DNA of 64,000 bases, taken from assembly GCF_018987235.1 (NCBI RefSeq), contig NZ_CP072197.1, forward strand, positions 992,001 to 1,056,000, written 5' to 3'. Of the stretch, positions 10,580 to 21,055 are shown piece by piece (the stretch's first letter is position 1; every line of letters starts with the position of its first letter). The DNA is from Lactobacillus crispatus (GTDB lineage Bacteria; Bacillota; Bacilli; Lactobacillales; Lactobacillaceae). The translations under genes and the position numbers were made by a program. The notes under the pieces are model-generated. The model was not told the origin of the DNA and made no database searches. It was given only the letters and a program-made list of their open reading frames with translations.

Positions 10580-10768
10580 AACGTATTTGACGATGATGAG
10601 GATTTAAGAAAAGTACTAGTTCAGCGAATGTCGGTCGGTGTGAGGACATCTAGGAAAAGGCACCTCTAGTCATACTGTTCAATTAAGAGCAGGAAGGATA
10701 CTTCCTGAATTAGGGTGGAACCGCGATAATATTTCGTCCCTATGCAAAATTTTGCATAGGCTTTTTTT
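10580..10768 (+). promoter_or_regulatory. Glycine T-box riboswitch upstream of glyQS
   Basis: The conserved T-box AGGGTGGAACCGCG is at 10712-10725. Upstream, the stem I elements resemble known glyQS leaders, including a candidate specifier GGC (glycine) at 10659-10661 in the context GAAAAGGCACC. Downstream, the palindromic terminator CCTATGCAAAA/TTTTGCATAGG spans 10739-10760, with a T run to 10768. Uncharged tRNA-Gly would favour the antiterminator and allow glyQS transcription. The exact 5' boundary is uncertain. Confidence 0.93.
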
Positions 10769-10798
10769 ATGGCCTAGCGCAGGAGGAGATTAAAGGAA

Positions 10799-11716
10799 AT
10801 GGCAGATAAGAAATTAAATATTCAGAATATGATCTTTAAGCTGGAACAATTCTGGTCCTCCAAAGGTTGTATGATTATGCCTTCATACGATGTTGAAAAG
10901 GGTGCGGGTACAATGAGTCCTTACACTTTTCTTCGTGCAGTTGGTCCAGAACCATGGGCAGCTTGTTATGTAGAGCCTTCTAGAAGACCTGCAGATGGTC
11001 GTTATGGTGAAAACCCTAATCGGTTATTCCAACACCACCAATTCCAAGTTGTTATTAAGCCAGCTCCTAAGGATATTCAACAATATTACCTAGACAGTTT
11101 GAAAGTTTTAGGTATCGATCCTTTGGAACACGATATTCGTTTCGTTGAAGATAACTGGGCTAACCCATCTATGGGTTGTGCTGGTGTTGGTTGGGAAGTA
11201 TGGCTTGACGGTATGGAAGTTAGCCAATTCACATACTTCCAAGTTGTTGGTGAATTAGATGTTAAGCCAACTATGAGTGAAATCACTTACGGTGTTGAAC
11301 GCCTTGCGTCATATATTCAAGATGTTAACTCAGTATTTGATCTTGAATGGGGTAATGGCATTCTTTATCGTGATATCTTCAAGCAACCAGAATATGAACA
11401 TTCTAAATATGCATTTGAAGAATCAAATCAAGAACAATTGCTTCAGTTCTTTGATATTTATGAAGCAACTGCTAAGCGTTTATTAGATAAGAATTTGGTT
11501 CACCCAGCATACGATTATATTTTGAAGTGTTCACATACTTTTAACTTGCTTGATGCTCGTGGTGCTGTTTCAGTTACTGAACGTGCTGGTTATTTATCAA
11601 GAATTAGAAATCTTGCGCATGAAGTTGCTGTCAAATTTGTCGAAGAACGTGAAAAACGTGGCTTCCCATTGCTTAAAAGTGCAGAAGACAAAAAGGCGGG
11701 GGTAGAAAATGGCTAA
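10799..11716 (+). CDS. glyQ: Glycyl-tRNA synthetase alpha subunit
   Basis: The 305-residue class II aminoacyl-tRNA synthetase alpha chain has characteristic stretches: [20 protein letters not shown] at about 19-38, and [13 protein letters not shown]. It carries the catalytic core for glycine activation and acts as an alpha2beta2 enzyme with GlyS. A GGAGGAG ribosome binding site lies upstream, and the 3' end overlaps glyS by 8 nt. The T-box leader controls both genes. Confidence 0.97.
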   Translation: MADKKLNIQNMIFKLEQFWSSKGCMIMPSYDVEKGAGTMSPYTFLRAVGPEPWAACYVEPSRRPADGRYGENPNRLFQHHQFQVVIKPAPKDIQQYYLDSLKVLGIDPLEHDIRFVEDNWANPSMGCAGVGWEVWLDGMEVSQFTYFQVVGELDVKPTMSEITYGVERLASYIQDVNSVFDLEWGNGILYRDIFKQPEYEHSKYAFEESNQEQLLQFFDIYEATAKRLLDKNLVHPAYDYILKCSHTFNLLDARGAVSVTERAGYLSRIRNLAHEVAVKFVEEREKRGFPLLKSAEDKKAGVENG

Positions 11717-13772
11717 AGATTATTTATTTGAAATTGGTACTGAAGAAATGCCAGCTCACGTTGTACCACGCAGCGTTAAGCAATTAGCTGACAGAACAAG
11801 AAAATTTTTAAAAGAAAATGGCTTGAAATTTAAAGATATTAAGACTTTTTCAACTCCACGTCGTTTGACTATTTTGGTTGAAGATTTGGCTGAAAAGCAA
11901 GACGATATTGATGAAGTTAAAAAAGGTCCAGCTAAGAAGATTGCTCAAGATCAAGATGGTAATTGGACTAAGGCCGCTCAAGGATTTGCTCGTGGCCAAG
12001 GAATGACTACAGACGATATCTATTTTGAAGAACTCAAGGGTACTGAATACGCTTATGTTCACGTTCAAAAGGAAGGTAAGAAAGCTAGTGATATCTTACT
12101 TGGTATGAGCGATATCATTAAGGCGATGACTTTCCCTACTAAGATGCGGTGGGATTCAAATGATTTTGAGTTTGTTCGTCCAATTCACTGGCTTGTTTCA
12201 TTATTTGGCAGTGATGTAATTCCTGTTAAGATTTTGGATATTACTGCAGGTCGTAAAACTCAAGGCCATCGTTTCTTAGGCGATTCAGTTGTTTTGGCTA
12301 ATGCTGATGACTATGAAGATGCATTAAAAGATCAATTTGTAATTGCTGATGCAGATGAACGTAAAGATATGATCGTTCGTCAAATGAATGAATTAGTTAA
12401 GAAGAACAACTGGCAAGTTAAACCAGATCGTGATTTACTCGAAGAAGTTACTTATTTAGTAGAATATCCGACTGTATTTGCTGGTTCATTTGATGAAAAG
12501 TATTTGAAGATTCCTGATGAAGTGCTGATTACTTCAATGAAAGACAATCAAAGATACTTTGAAGTCTATGATGAAAATGGTAAGTTAATTAATCACTTTA
12601 TTGCTGTTCGTAACGGAAATAAAGATTACCTTGATAATGTTATTTCAGGTAATGAAAAAGTTTTAGTTGCTCGTTTGGACGATGCTCAATTCTTCTATGA
12701 TGAAGACCGCAAGTATCCACTTAGTCATTTTGTTGATCGTCTTAAGAATGTTTCATTCCACGATAAGATTGGTTCAATGGCTGAAAAGATGCAACGTGTT
12801 CGCATGATTGGTGATTACTTAGCTAAGCGTTGGGATTTACCAGAGAATGTAGTCAAGGATTTCGACCGTGCTAGTGAACTTTACAAGTTTGACTTAGTTA
12901 CCCAAATGGTTGGTGAGTTTGCAGAACTTCAAGGTGTAATGGGCATGCATTATGCTCGTCTTGCAGGTGAGGACGAAGAAGTTTCAGTTGCAATCAAGGA
13001 ACACTACATGCCTGCCACTGCTGAAGGTCCACTTCCTGAAACTACGGTTGGTTCATTATTATCAATTGCTGATAAAATTGATACAATTGTAACCTTCTTT
13101 GGTGCAGGAATGATTCCTACATCATCTAATGACCCATACGCACTTCGTCGTTATGCATATGGTATTGTAAGAATCTTACTTAATGAGAAGTGGTCATTAC
13201 CATTTAACGAAGTTTTACCAGAAATCATTAGTATGCTTAATGGTGTAACTCCAGCTAAGCTACCTAAGAGTGATGCTGACCAGGAAATTGCAGACTTCAT
13301 TCGTGATCGTGTCAAGCAATACTTACAAAAGAATGACTTCAAGTATGATATTATTGATGCTGTTCTTGCTTCAAGTCAACAAGATCCAAGTCAAATTTTA
13401 GCAGCAGCTAATGTATTGCAACTTCACCATGATGATGAAGAATTCAAGCCAGTAGTTGAGAGTTTGACTAGAATTGATAACATCTTAAAGAAGGCTAAAT
13501 TTAAGAGTAATACTGCTGTTGATGAAAGTCTCTTTGATGATAACAGTGAAAAAGAACTTTACGCTGGCGTTCAAAACTTGCAAGATATTGAAAGTTTGGC
13601 TGATCTCTACCAAGGTTTTGTTCAACTGCAACCAGTGATTGATCAATACTTTGAAACTAATATGATCATGGCTAAGGACGAAAAGGTCAAGAATAACCGC
13701 TTAGCACAATTATATGCAGTTAATGAATTAGCAGATCGTTTAGGTGACTTAAGCAAGTTAGTTATTAAGTAG
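11709..13772 (+). CDS. glyS: Glycyl-tRNA synthetase beta subunit
   Basis: The 687-residue beta chain starts [20 protein letters not shown], the conserved N-terminal signature, and contains an HD-like region ([12 protein letters not shown] near 420). The C-terminal anticodon-binding domain (DALR type) covers roughly 580-680. Length is typical. The start lies inside glyQ, indicating coupled translation and 1:1 subunit supply. Confidence 0.97.
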   Translation: MAKDYLFEIGTEEMPAHVVPRSVKQLADRTRKFLKENGLKFKDIKTFSTPRRLTILVEDLAEKQDDIDEVKKGPAKKIAQDQDGNWTKAAQGFARGQGMTTDDIYFEELKGTEYAYVHVQKEGKKASDILLGMSDIIKAMTFPTKMRWDSNDFEFVRPIHWLVSLFGSDVIPVKILDITAGRKTQGHRFLGDSVVLANADDYEDALKDQFVIADADERKDMIVRQMNELVKKNNWQVKPDRDLLEEVTYLVEYPTVFAGSFDEKYLKIPDEVLITSMKDNQRYFEVYDENGKLINHFIAVRNGNKDYLDNVISGNEKVLVARLDDAQFFYDEDRKYPLSHFVDRLKNVSFHDKIGSMAEKMQRVRMIGDYLAKRWDLPENVVKDFDRASELYKFDLVTQMVGEFAELQGVMGMHYARLAGEDEEVSVAIKEHYMPATAEGPLPETTVGSLLSIADKIDTIVTFFGAGMIPTSSNDPYALRRYAYGIVRILLNEKWSLPFNEVLPEIISMLNGVTPAKLPKSDADQEIADFIRDRVKQYLQKNDFKYDIIDAVLASSQQDPSQILAAANVLQLHHDDEEFKPVVESLTRIDNILKKAKFKSNTAVDESLFDDNSEKELYAGVQNLQDIESLADLYQGFVQLQPVIDQYFETNMIMAKDEKVKNNRLAQLYAVNELADRLGDLSKLVIK

Positions 13773-13801
13773 TTAATTTAGATAGAAAAAGGGTGATTCA
13801 T

Positions 13802-15622
13802 ATGGCTGGACGGATTCCTGAAGATTTTATTTCAGAGGTTCGCAGTAACGTCAATATTGTTGATGTTATCAGTCAGTACGTTTCGCTTGAGAAAAAAGGC
13901 AAAGACTATATTGGTCTTTGCCCTTTTCATCAAGAAAAAACTCCGTCGTTTACTGTAAATGCTGATAAGCAGTTTTTTAAGTGCTTTGGTTGTGGTAAGG
14001 GTGGAAATGTTTTTAAATTCTTGATGTATAAGGATGATTTAACTTTTCCCGAAAGCGTCGAGCGAGTAGCTGAGTTTGCCCATATTGCTATGCCTAATGG
14101 ATATGGTCATAATAGTGGAACCAAATTAAATCCACTTATGCAAATGCATCAGGATGCCGTTGATTTTTATCATCGTGTGCTTTTGACTACTAAAGCCGGT
14201 GAACGGGGGATGCAGTATGCTCAAAAGCGAGAACTAGATCAAGAAATATTAGACCATTTTAAGATAGGCTATGCACCTAAGGCTGATAATGTTTTGATTA
14301 CTTATTTACGTAGTAAAGGTTATCAAGATGATGATCTAGCACAAAGTGGTTTATTTGTTCAAGCTAGGGATGGGCAGTTATACGACCGTTTTCGTGACCG
14401 TTTGATGTTTCCATTGGATAATGAAAATGGGAGAACGATAGGCTTTTCTGGTAGACGAATTTCTGATGATAAGACCGAAGCTAAGTATATGAATAGTCCT
14501 GAAACGGGGATTTTTACCAAGTCAAAGGTATTATTCCACTTTGCAGAAGCAAAGAAAGCAGCTCGTGGTGAAGGTCACTTAGTTCTATATGAAGGTTATA
14601 TGGATGTAATTGCAGCATATAAAGCAGGGGTGAAATCGGGAATTGCCTCAATGGGAACTAGTTTAACAGATGACCAAATATATTTGTTGAGACGTATTAC
14701 TCCTAATATCATTATTAATTATGATGGAGATGATCCAGGAGTCCATGCCGAAGAACGTGCTGCACGTATGTTTAATAAAGATGGCAATTTTAATTTAGGA
14801 ATTGTAGTTTTACCAGAAAAACTAGATCCTGATGAATACGTCAAAAAATATGGCGCTGAGAAGTATCTGGAAGAAGTCAAAGGTGCCTTAACGCCGACTG
14901 ACTTTTTCTTAAAACGGTTGGAACAAAAATATAACTTAGATAATGACCGTGAAAAGATTGCTTATTTAGGTGAGGCCGTAAAAGAAATTGCACAAGTGCG
15001 CAATCCAGTTGAGCAAGATATGTATACTGAAAAATTGGCGAAGTCTAGTGGGGTTTCTATTGCTTCGTTAAAGGCAAATCTTGCTAAAGAAAGACGGCGA
15101 AATAATCGGGCACGTAATCATGTACGTAATTCTCAAAGAAATTCACCTGATTATCCGATAGACGTACCTTTACCTGGTGATGAAGACGTGCCTACAGAGC
15201 AGTCAGTAGTTGAAAAAAATCCTAGTCAGACCAGACTCTTGTATTTATTTATTCATTCAACTGATGCTCAAAAATATATGTTAGAAGGGCAATTTCATTT
15301 TCCTAATCAGGATTTTGAAACTCTGGCACAGGATTGGTTAAAATATGCGGAAACTCATGAAAATCCACAAATTGATGGGTTCTTAGATTTTATTCCTGAG
15401 CAACTTCAAGGTATAATAGTAGATGCTGAAATGGCACAGATGCCAAAAGATTCTACAATTCAAGAAGTTGATGCTTTGGTTCTAGCATTAAAAAGACGCA
15501 ACATCTATTCCAGGCTGAATGAGCTTCAAGCTCAATTACAGGATGCTAAGCGCAAAAATGATGCACAAGGAATTATTGCAATCACTCAGGAGATTATTGG
15601 ATTAAAACGGATCTTAGGTTAA
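13802..15622 (+). CDS. dnaG: DNA primase
   Basis: The 606-residue protein has an N-terminal CHC2 zinc finger (CPFHQEKTPSF ... KCFGCGKGG, about 40-65). A TOPRIM core follows with LYEGYMDVIAAYKAG and NYDGDDPG, and a C-terminal helicase-binding region ends the protein. The ATG at 13802 is preferred to the in-frame GTG at 13793, because the GGGTGA ribosome binding site is correctly placed for it and homologues start MAGRIPEDF. rpoD follows after 15 nt, the classical macromolecular-synthesis pair. Confidence 0.96.
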   Translation: MAGRIPEDFISEVRSNVNIVDVISQYVSLEKKGKDYIGLCPFHQEKTPSFTVNADKQFFKCFGCGKGGNVFKFLMYKDDLTFPESVERVAEFAHIAMPNGYGHNSGTKLNPLMQMHQDAVDFYHRVLLTTKAGERGMQYAQKRELDQEILDHFKIGYAPKADNVLITYLRSKGYQDDDLAQSGLFVQARDGQLYDRFRDRLMFPLDNENGRTIGFSGRRISDDKTEAKYMNSPETGIFTKSKVLFHFAEAKKAARGEGHLVLYEGYMDVIAAYKAGVKSGIASMGTSLTDDQIYLLRRITPNIIINYDGDDPGVHAEERAARMFNKDGNFNLGIVVLPEKLDPDEYVKKYGAEKYLEEVKGALTPTDFFLKRLEQKYNLDNDREKIAYLGEAVKEIAQVRNPVEQDMYTEKLAKSSGVSIASLKANLAKERRRNNRARNHVRNSQRNSPDYPIDVPLPGDEDVPTEQSVVEKNPSQTRLLYLFIHSTDAQKYMLEGQFHFPNQDFETLAQDWLKYAETHENPQIDGFLDFIPEQLQGIIVDAEMAQMPKDSTIQEVDALVLALKRRNIYSRLNELQAQLQDAKRKNDAQGIIAITQEIIGLKRILG

Positions 15623-15637
15623 TAAGGAGGCTTTTTA

Positions 15638-16750
15638 GTGGCAGAAAAAGAAACTACACAAAAACTATCTTTGGATAAGATGGTTAAGCAAGTCGTAAAA
15701 GACGTAAAGAAAGATAAGTCGATCACTGAAGAAGATTTCACTGCTCGTTTGATTAAGCCTTATAACTTACAAGGCAAGGCTGTAGATCAACTAGTACAAG
15801 AGTTTGAAGATAATGGTATTAGCATTGTTGATGAAAACGGTGATCCTTCAAAGTTAGCCTTAAAGAAACAAAAGGATGTTGAAAAGGCTGAATTAAAGGA
15901 TATGTCTGCTCCATCAAGCGTACGCATGAACGATCCAGTGCGGATGTATTTGAAGGAAATTGGTCGTGTACCACTTCTTACTGCTGATCAAGAAATTGCT
16001 CTTGCCAAAAGAATTGAATCCGGGGATGAAGAGGCAAAGCAAGAATTAGCCGAAGCCAACCTTCGTTTGGTAGTTTCTATTGCTAAGCGTTATGTAGGAC
16101 GTGGTATGTCATTCCTTGATTTGATTCAAGAAGGTAATATGGGACTAATGAAAGCCGTTGATAAGTTTGATTATCGTCTAGGCTTTAAGTTCTCAACCTA
16201 CGCAACTTGGTGGATTAGACAGGCAATTACTCGTGCGATCGCTGACCAAGCACGTACAATTAGAATTCCTGTTCACATGGTCGAAACAATTAATAAATTG
16301 ATCAGGATACAACGTCAATTGTTACAGGACTTAGGCCGTGAACCTACACCAGAAGAAATTGGTGCAGAAATGAATATGCCAACCAATAAAGTACGTGATA
16401 TTCTAAAAATTGCCCAAGAACCTGTTTCATTAGAAACACCTATTGGCGAAGAGGATGATTCACACTTAGGCGACTTTATTGAGGATAAGGATGCAACTAG
16501 TCCGGAACAACATGCTTCTTACGAAATGTTGAAGGAACAACTTGAACAAGTACTTGAGACTTTAACTGATCGTGAGGAAAATGTTTTGCGTTTGCGTTTT
16601 GGTCTTGATGATGGTCGTACCCGTACTTTGGAAGAAGTAGGTAAGGTATTTGGTGTTACCAGAGAACGTATTCGTCAGATTGAAGCTAAGGCATTACGTA
16701 AGTTGCGTCATCCAAGTCGCTCAAATCAATTACGTGATTTCATGGATTAA
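15638..16750 (+). CDS. rpoD: Primary RNA polymerase sigma factor (sigma-70/SigA)
   Basis: The 370-residue protein shows region 1.1 at the N-terminus, region 1.2/2 ([37 protein letters not shown]), region 3, and region 4 with the helix-turn-helix [20 protein letters not shown]. This is a complete housekeeping sigma factor. It starts with GTG after AAGGAGG, and the N-terminal [10 protein letters not shown] agrees with that start. Confidence 0.97.
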   Translation: MAEKETTQKLSLDKMVKQVVKDVKKDKSITEEDFTARLIKPYNLQGKAVDQLVQEFEDNGISIVDENGDPSKLALKKQKDVEKAELKDMSAPSSVRMNDPVRMYLKEIGRVPLLTADQEIALAKRIESGDEEAKQELAEANLRLVVSIAKRYVGRGMSFLDLIQEGNMGLMKAVDKFDYRLGFKFSTYATWWIRQAITRAIADQARTIRIPVHMVETINKLIRIQRQLLQDLGREPTPEEIGAEMNMPTNKVRDILKIAQEPVSLETPIGEEDDSHLGDFIEDKDATSPEQHASYEMLKEQLEQVLETLTDREENVLRLRFGLDDGRTRTLEEVGKVFGVTRERIRQIEAKALRKLRHPSRSNQLRDFMD

Positions 16751-16768
16751 TTATAATTATCTATATTA

Positions 16769-16797
16769 AAAGAGCTAAGTTTTACTTAGCTCTTTTT
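16769..16797. terminator. Bidirectional terminator after rpoD
   Basis: AAAGAGCTAAGT and ACTTAGCTCTTT form a perfect 12-bp stem around TTT with a T run on the plus strand. It also serves the convergent peptidase gene, whose stop is at 16797. Confidence 0.9.
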
Positions 16798-17471
16798 TAT
16801 TGGACTGGATCTTTACCTGCTGCCCTTAGATTATCTTCAATGATTTTCATTGGATTTAACCAAGTGCCATTATCTTTCCAATAGTATTTGCATGGCGTAT
16901 TGTCATGCTTTTTATCAATGTAATCTTTATCTGTCTTAGTAACTCCTAAATGAATGTGAGAGCCGGTCAGTTTACCAATTTTTTGTCCCAACTTGACTTT
17001 TTGACCTTTTTTAACATAAATATCAGTAATACTGAGGAAGCCTTCCTGGTAAACTTCAACATAGCCATCATCGGAAATAATCCAAATATAAAGTCCTAAA
17101 CCTGGGGCGTATTTAACACGATGGACAGTTCCTGCATGCACAGCATATACGGAAGAATGTCCAACTTCACTAAATCCGAAGTCATAGCCATCATGAAAAT
17201 AACTCTTGCTAGGATAGACTCGACGAATGACGTCAGTTTCACCAAACTTTTGTCCAGATTTAAATTTGATTTTCTTTTCATAGAGCTTCTTAAAAGGGTA
17301 ACCCCAAGTAACATGAACGACTTTTTTCTTTTTAGCAGTCTTCTTTTTCTTAACCGTGTGAGTTTGTGGTCGTAAACTATTCAGATTGTTTTGCCATAAG
17401 GGAATAGAGGCAAAAGCTAAAATAGCAATTAAAGCAGCTAAAAGTGCAAACTTACTTTCAGTTTTTTTCAT
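16797..17471 (-). CDS. Membrane-anchored M23 (LytM-like) peptidase
   Basis: The protein has 224 residues with an N-terminal hydrophobic segment (about 8-25, signal anchor). A Lys-rich linker (TVKKKKTAKKKKVV) precedes an M23 domain. Zinc ligands are visible as His93 and Asp97 (FHDGYDFG) and His172/His174 (SHIHLG). The family cleaves peptidoglycan cross-bridges or activates other hydrolases outside the membrane. It forms a two-gene operon with the Nudix gene: the ATG shares a base with that gene's stop. The cell-wall target is not known. Confidence 0.87.
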   Translation of the reverse strand: MKKTESKFALLAALIAILAFASIPLWQNNLNSLRPQTHTVKKKKTAKKKKVVHVTWGYPFKKLYEKKIKFKSGQKFGETDVIRRVYPSKSYFHDGYDFGFSEVGHSSVYAVHAGTVHRVKYAPGLGLYIWIISDDGYVEVYQEGFLSITDIYVKKGQKVKLGQKIGKLTGSHIHLGVTKTDKDYIDKKHDNTPCKYYWKDNGTWLNPMKIIEDNLRAAGKDPVQ

Positions 17472-17911
17472 TAAAATAGCTCATCTCGCTTTCCGTCAAG
17501 CATATGTTCACTAATTGTTTGTTCAAAAAATACTGGTAAATCATGATCAAAATTGTAAGCTAACTTTTGCTTTTTCAATTCTTTAGCACTCATCCAGGTT
17601 AGTTTACCTTCGTCTGATTCTTTAACGGTACCCGAAAATTGTTCAGCTATGTAGAAAAATACTAAATAACGTTCATCATTGTGATCATAAAATTGTTTAA
17701 CACCAACTAATTGAGGATGACTAATCGTTAATCCAGTTTCTTCTTTGACCTCCCTGACGACAGAATCATGAAAAGATTCATGCGCTTCAACATGACCACC
17801 AGGAAAAGTAAGTCCTGGCCAGACCGGATCGTTGCGATCAAGAACTAAAACCTGATCTTTGTTTTTAACCATGCACATATTAGTTAATGTGACATTTTCT
17901 GTTCTACTCAT
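17471..17911 (-). CDS. Nudix hydrolase (MutT/8-oxo-dGTPase-like)
   Basis: The protein has 146 residues with a complete Nudix box at 39-61: Gly39, Glu45, Arg53, Glu54, Glu57, Glu58 and Gly60 in PGGHVEAHESF...REVKEETGL. The family hydrolyses nucleoside diphosphate derivatives, and MutT-type substrates are likely but not proven. It is the first gene of a minus-strand pair with the M23 peptidase. The ribosome binding site is weak. Confidence 0.85.
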   Translation of the reverse strand: MSRTENVTLTNMCMVKNKDQVLVLDRNDPVWPGLTFPGGHVEAHESFHDSVVREVKEETGLTISHPQLVGVKQFYDHNDERYLVFFYIAEQFSGTVKESDEGKLTWMSAKELKKQKLAYNFDHDLPVFFEQTISEHMLDGKRDELF

Positions 17912-18011
17912 GTAAAAAACCCGCTTTCTGTGACGATTATATCAAATAGTAGCAAAATAAGACTATGAAATATGCTAAAATTTGTTTAACCATATCTTTT
18001 ATGGAGGAAAC

Positions 18012-18695
18012 ATGAATTTAAGATTAAATACGTTGGCAAAGATGGTAGATCCTGGCAGTCGAGTGGCTGATATTGGAACTGATCATGCATACTTGCCAAT
18101 TGAATTAGTAAAAAATGGCAAAATTGATTATGCAATTGCTAGTGACGTTGCAGAGGGCCCTCTTGAAAATGCTAAAAATGATATTGCAGCAGCTGGGTTA
18201 ACCGAGCAAATTGAAACTCGCTTAGGTAGTGGGTTAGAAACCGTTACTCATGCTGATCAGATTGATACAGTTGTGATTGCCGGAATGGGCGGCAAGTTAA
18301 TGACTGATATTCTTGATAGAGCTTGGAGCAAAGATGCACAATTTAAAACTCTGGTACTAGAACCTAATATAGGCGAAGCAGGGGTACGTAATTGGCTGAT
18401 GATGCATAATTATAAGATTATCTCAGAAAAATTAATTGCAGAGGCTGGGCATACTTATGAATTAATTAAGGCTAGCTTAACTGAAGAAAAGCATGAGATG
18501 ACTGAAAAGGAAATCTTTTTTGGCCCCTTTATTGTACAAGAAAAGAATCCAGTTTTTTATCAGAAATGGGAAGGCCAACTCGCTTATTATCAAAGATTGC
18601 TGGTTAATTTGAATAAAGCAAGAAAAAAAGACGAAGATCGAATCAATGAAGTAGATCATGATATTAAATTAATCAAGGAGGAATTGGAGAAATGA
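18012..18695 (+). CDS. trmK: tRNA (adenine(22)-N1)-methyltransferase TrmK
   Basis: The 227-residue Rossmann methyltransferase has VADIGTDHAYLPIEL (SAM motif I, about 17-31) and IAGMGGKLMTDIL, both typical of TrmK/YqfN. It methylates N1 of A22 in tRNA. ATG 18012 is chosen over the ATG at 17982, because GGAGGAAAC lies directly before it. The gene overlaps the Nif3 gene by 4 nt, and this pair follows rpoD in many Firmicutes. Confidence 0.92.
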   Translation: MNLRLNTLAKMVDPGSRVADIGTDHAYLPIELVKNGKIDYAIASDVAEGPLENAKNDIAAAGLTEQIETRLGSGLETVTHADQIDTVVIAGMGGKLMTDILDRAWSKDAQFKTLVLEPNIGEAGVRNWLMMHNYKIISEKLIAEAGHTYELIKASLTEEKHEMTEKEIFFGPFIVQEKNPVFYQKWEGQLAYYQRLLVNLNKARKKDEDRINEVDHDIKLIKEELEK

Positions 18696-19489
18696 CCAAA
18701 GTAAAAGACATTGTTGCGCGCTTGCGACAAGATTTTCCGGAAAACATTGCTTCACAAGGTGATCCTGTTGGTATGCAAATTGGATCAATGGAGGCTGATG
18801 TTACCAAAGTAATGACTACTTTAGATGTACGTCCCCAGGTAGTTGAAGAAGCTGTTGAAAAAGGGGTTGATTTCATCGTTAGTCACCATCCTGTAATGTT
18901 TAGACCAGCACAAAATTTGGATTTTGCGAATGCACAAAACGCAATGTATGGCAATATTATCAAGAATGGAATTACTGTTTATTCAATTCATACTAATTCA
19001 GATAAAGCCCAAGATGGATCTGCTGATTGGCAAGCAGAGGAATTAGGTCTGCAAGATGTTGAACCATTTTGTCTGGATGATGATGGAATTGCTATGGGTA
19101 GAAAAGGAAAGTTACCTAGAACAATGACTGCTTATGATTTTGCCTATTATGTTAAAGAAAAAATGCAAATTAAAATGGCACGTCTGATTGCTGCAAACAA
19201 TGAAAAGCCAATTACCAGTGTAGGATTTATTTGTGGCGATGGTGGTAAATATTGGACTAGAGCCTTAGATGACCATTTAGATGCTTTTATTACTGGGGAT
19301 GTTTATTATCATGTAGGCCATGATATGATTTCATCTGGTTTAACTGTTGTTGATCCTGGTCATTATACTGAAAAACTATTTAAGTACAAGGTCTATGATC
19401 GACTTAAAAAGTGGAATGAAGAAAATAACTGGAATGTTGGAATTGAGCTTTCCGAGGTTTCTACCAATCCATTTCAAGACTTATTTTAA
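18692..19489 (+). CDS. Nif3-like dinuclear metal-center protein
   Basis: The 265-residue protein has the Nif3/YqfO metal-binding segment FIVSHHPVMFRPAQNL (about 64-79) and, near the C-terminus, HVGHDMISSGLTVVDPGHYTE. It is the short form, lacking the PII-like insert seen in Bacillus YqfO. Some family members have been reported as GTP cyclohydrolase-like, but the cellular role is unsettled. It is translationally coupled to trmK. Confidence 0.88.
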   Translation: MTKVKDIVARLRQDFPENIASQGDPVGMQIGSMEADVTKVMTTLDVRPQVVEEAVEKGVDFIVSHHPVMFRPAQNLDFANAQNAMYGNIIKNGITVYSIHTNSDKAQDGSADWQAEELGLQDVEPFCLDDDGIAMGRKGKLPRTMTAYDFAYYVKEKMQIKMARLIAANNEKPITSVGFICGDGGKYWTRALDDHLDAFITGDVYYHVGHDMISSGLTVVDPGHYTEKLFKYKVYDRLKKWNEENNWNVGIELSEVSTNPFQDLF

Positions 19490-19507
19490 TTAGAAAGAGA
19501 GTTATAT

Positions 19508-20749
19508 ATGAAATATCCTAATTTGTTACCTAGATTTTTAAAGTACGTTAAAGTTAATTCGCGTTCTGACGAACATTCAGATCGCTTTCCATCAACTGAA
19601 AGAGAAGAAAACTTCCAAAAGAATGTTATTATGAAAGATTTGGAAGAATTAGGTTTAAGTGACATTCACTACAATCAAAATGCTGGTAGTGTAATCGCTG
19701 AAATTCCGTCAAATGTTGATTATGATGTTCCAGTAATGGGCTTTTTAGCTCATAGTGATACGGCAGACTTTAATTCAGAAAATGTTAAACCACAGATTCA
19801 TGAAAATTATGATGGCGAAAGCAAAATTCAATTAGGAGATTCAGAGTTTTATCTTGATCCTAAAGTTTTTCCACATTTGAAGAATTATAAAGGACAAACA
19901 ATTATTACGGCCTCAGGTGATACCTTACTTGGTGGGGATGACAAGTGTGGTGTGTCAGAATTAATGACTTTTGCGGAATATTTAATGAATCATCAAGAAA
20001 TTAAGCATGGTAAGATTCGATTGGCCTTTACTCCCGATGAAGAAATTGGTACTGGTGCTGAACACTTTGATGTTGAAGACTTTGGTGCTGACTTTGCTTT
20101 TACTGTTGATGGTGAAGCTCCTGGTAAGTTAGATTGGGGTACGTTCTCTGCGGCACAATTTAGTCTTGATATTCAGGGAGTTAATGTTCATCCAGCTGTT
20201 GCTAAGGGGCAAATGATTAATGCAATTCAAGTTGGAATTGACTTTCATAATCAACTGCCAGAACACGATCGCCCAGAACATACCGATGGACGCGAAGGTT
20301 TCTTCCATCTAATGAATTTTGCTGGTACTGTTGATAATGCTCACTTAGATTATATTATTCGTGATTTTGAACGTGATGGGCTTGAAGAGCGGAAGAATTT
20401 GGTTAAGTCAATCGTTAAGAAAATGAATGATGAATTCGGTACTGAACGAATTATACTTAAAATGTGGGACCAATATTACAACATGGCCGATGAATTAAAG
20501 AAACATATGGACATCGTTGACTTAGCGCGCGATGCTTATAAAGCAGAAGGTCTTGAAGTCAATGAAGACCCGGTTCGTGGTGGTACAGATGGCTCACAAT
20601 TGACTTATATGGGCTTACCATGTCCTAATATTTTTGCCGGAGAAGAAAACATGCATGGTCGTTATGAATACACAGTTCTTGAGTCTATGTGGAAAGCGGT
20701 CGATGTCATGATTAAAATGGCGGAATTAAACGCTGAAAGAGCTAAGTAG
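19508..20749 (+). CDS. pepT: Peptidase T (tripeptide aminopeptidase)
   Basis: The 413-residue M20 metallopeptidase shows the zinc motifs LAHSDTADF, GGDDKCGVSE, TPDEEIGTGA and TVDGEAPG, and the C-terminal ligand region GEENMHGRYEY. It removes N-terminal residues from tripeptides in the cytosol, part of the peptide-based nitrogen supply of lactobacilli. An AGAAAGAGAG ribosome binding site precedes the ATG. A terminator lies about 125 bp downstream. Confidence 0.95.
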   Translation: MKYPNLLPRFLKYVKVNSRSDEHSDRFPSTEREENFQKNVIMKDLEELGLSDIHYNQNAGSVIAEIPSNVDYDVPVMGFLAHSDTADFNSENVKPQIHENYDGESKIQLGDSEFYLDPKVFPHLKNYKGQTIITASGDTLLGGDDKCGVSELMTFAEYLMNHQEIKHGKIRLAFTPDEEIGTGAEHFDVEDFGADFAFTVDGEAPGKLDWGTFSAAQFSLDIQGVNVHPAVAKGQMINAIQVGIDFHNQLPEHDRPEHTDGREGFFHLMNFAGTVDNAHLDYIIRDFERDGLEERKNLVKSIVKKMNDEFGTERIILKMWDQYYNMADELKKHMDIVDLARDAYKAEGLEVNEDPVRGGTDGSQLTYMGLPCPNIFAGEENMHGRYEYTVLESMWKAVDVMIKMAELNAERAK

Positions 20750-20873
20750 TGAAACATTTTTGACTATAAACAGCGATAATTCTATTTATGATCTAATACG
20801 AAGAGGTTGATAGATTAGTAAATAGGATAAAGTAGTTAATAAAGTAAAATTATGCACTGATAATATTAAAACG

Positions 20874-20926
20874 AAAAAGATAGTTTGTAATTACCGTCAT
20901 TATAGGAATTATAGACTATCTTTTTG
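20874..20926 (+). terminator. Hairpin downstream of pepT
   Basis: AAAAAGATAGT and ACTATCTTTTT, with additional inner pairing AATT/AATT, form a long stem ending in T residues. The rest of the 306-bp gap between pepT and the GntR gene shows no coding signal apart from the promoter listed next. Confidence 0.75.
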
Positions 20927-20978
20927 TTGTACTTTTAACTTTTATGAACTTGTGAAACAAAGTGATTAAACTTAGCCC

Positions 20979-21032
20979 TTGCAAAAAGTGACTAAAGTGA
21001 GTATTATAGTTAGTGTAATAGATTAATAATAC
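20979..21032 (+). promoter_or_regulatory. Promoter and candidate GntR/YtrA operator of the ABC operon
   Basis: TTGCAA (20979-20984), a 17-nt spacer and TATTAT (21002-21007) form a promoter. An inverted repeat GTATTAT (21001-21007) / ATAATAC (21026-21032) overlaps the -10 box, with a further TAATA at 21016-21020. This is the placement expected for autorepression by the GntR protein encoded directly downstream. The operator assignment is inference. Confidence 0.65.
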
Positions 21033-21055
21033 AGTATAAAATAGGAGCTGAGTAA

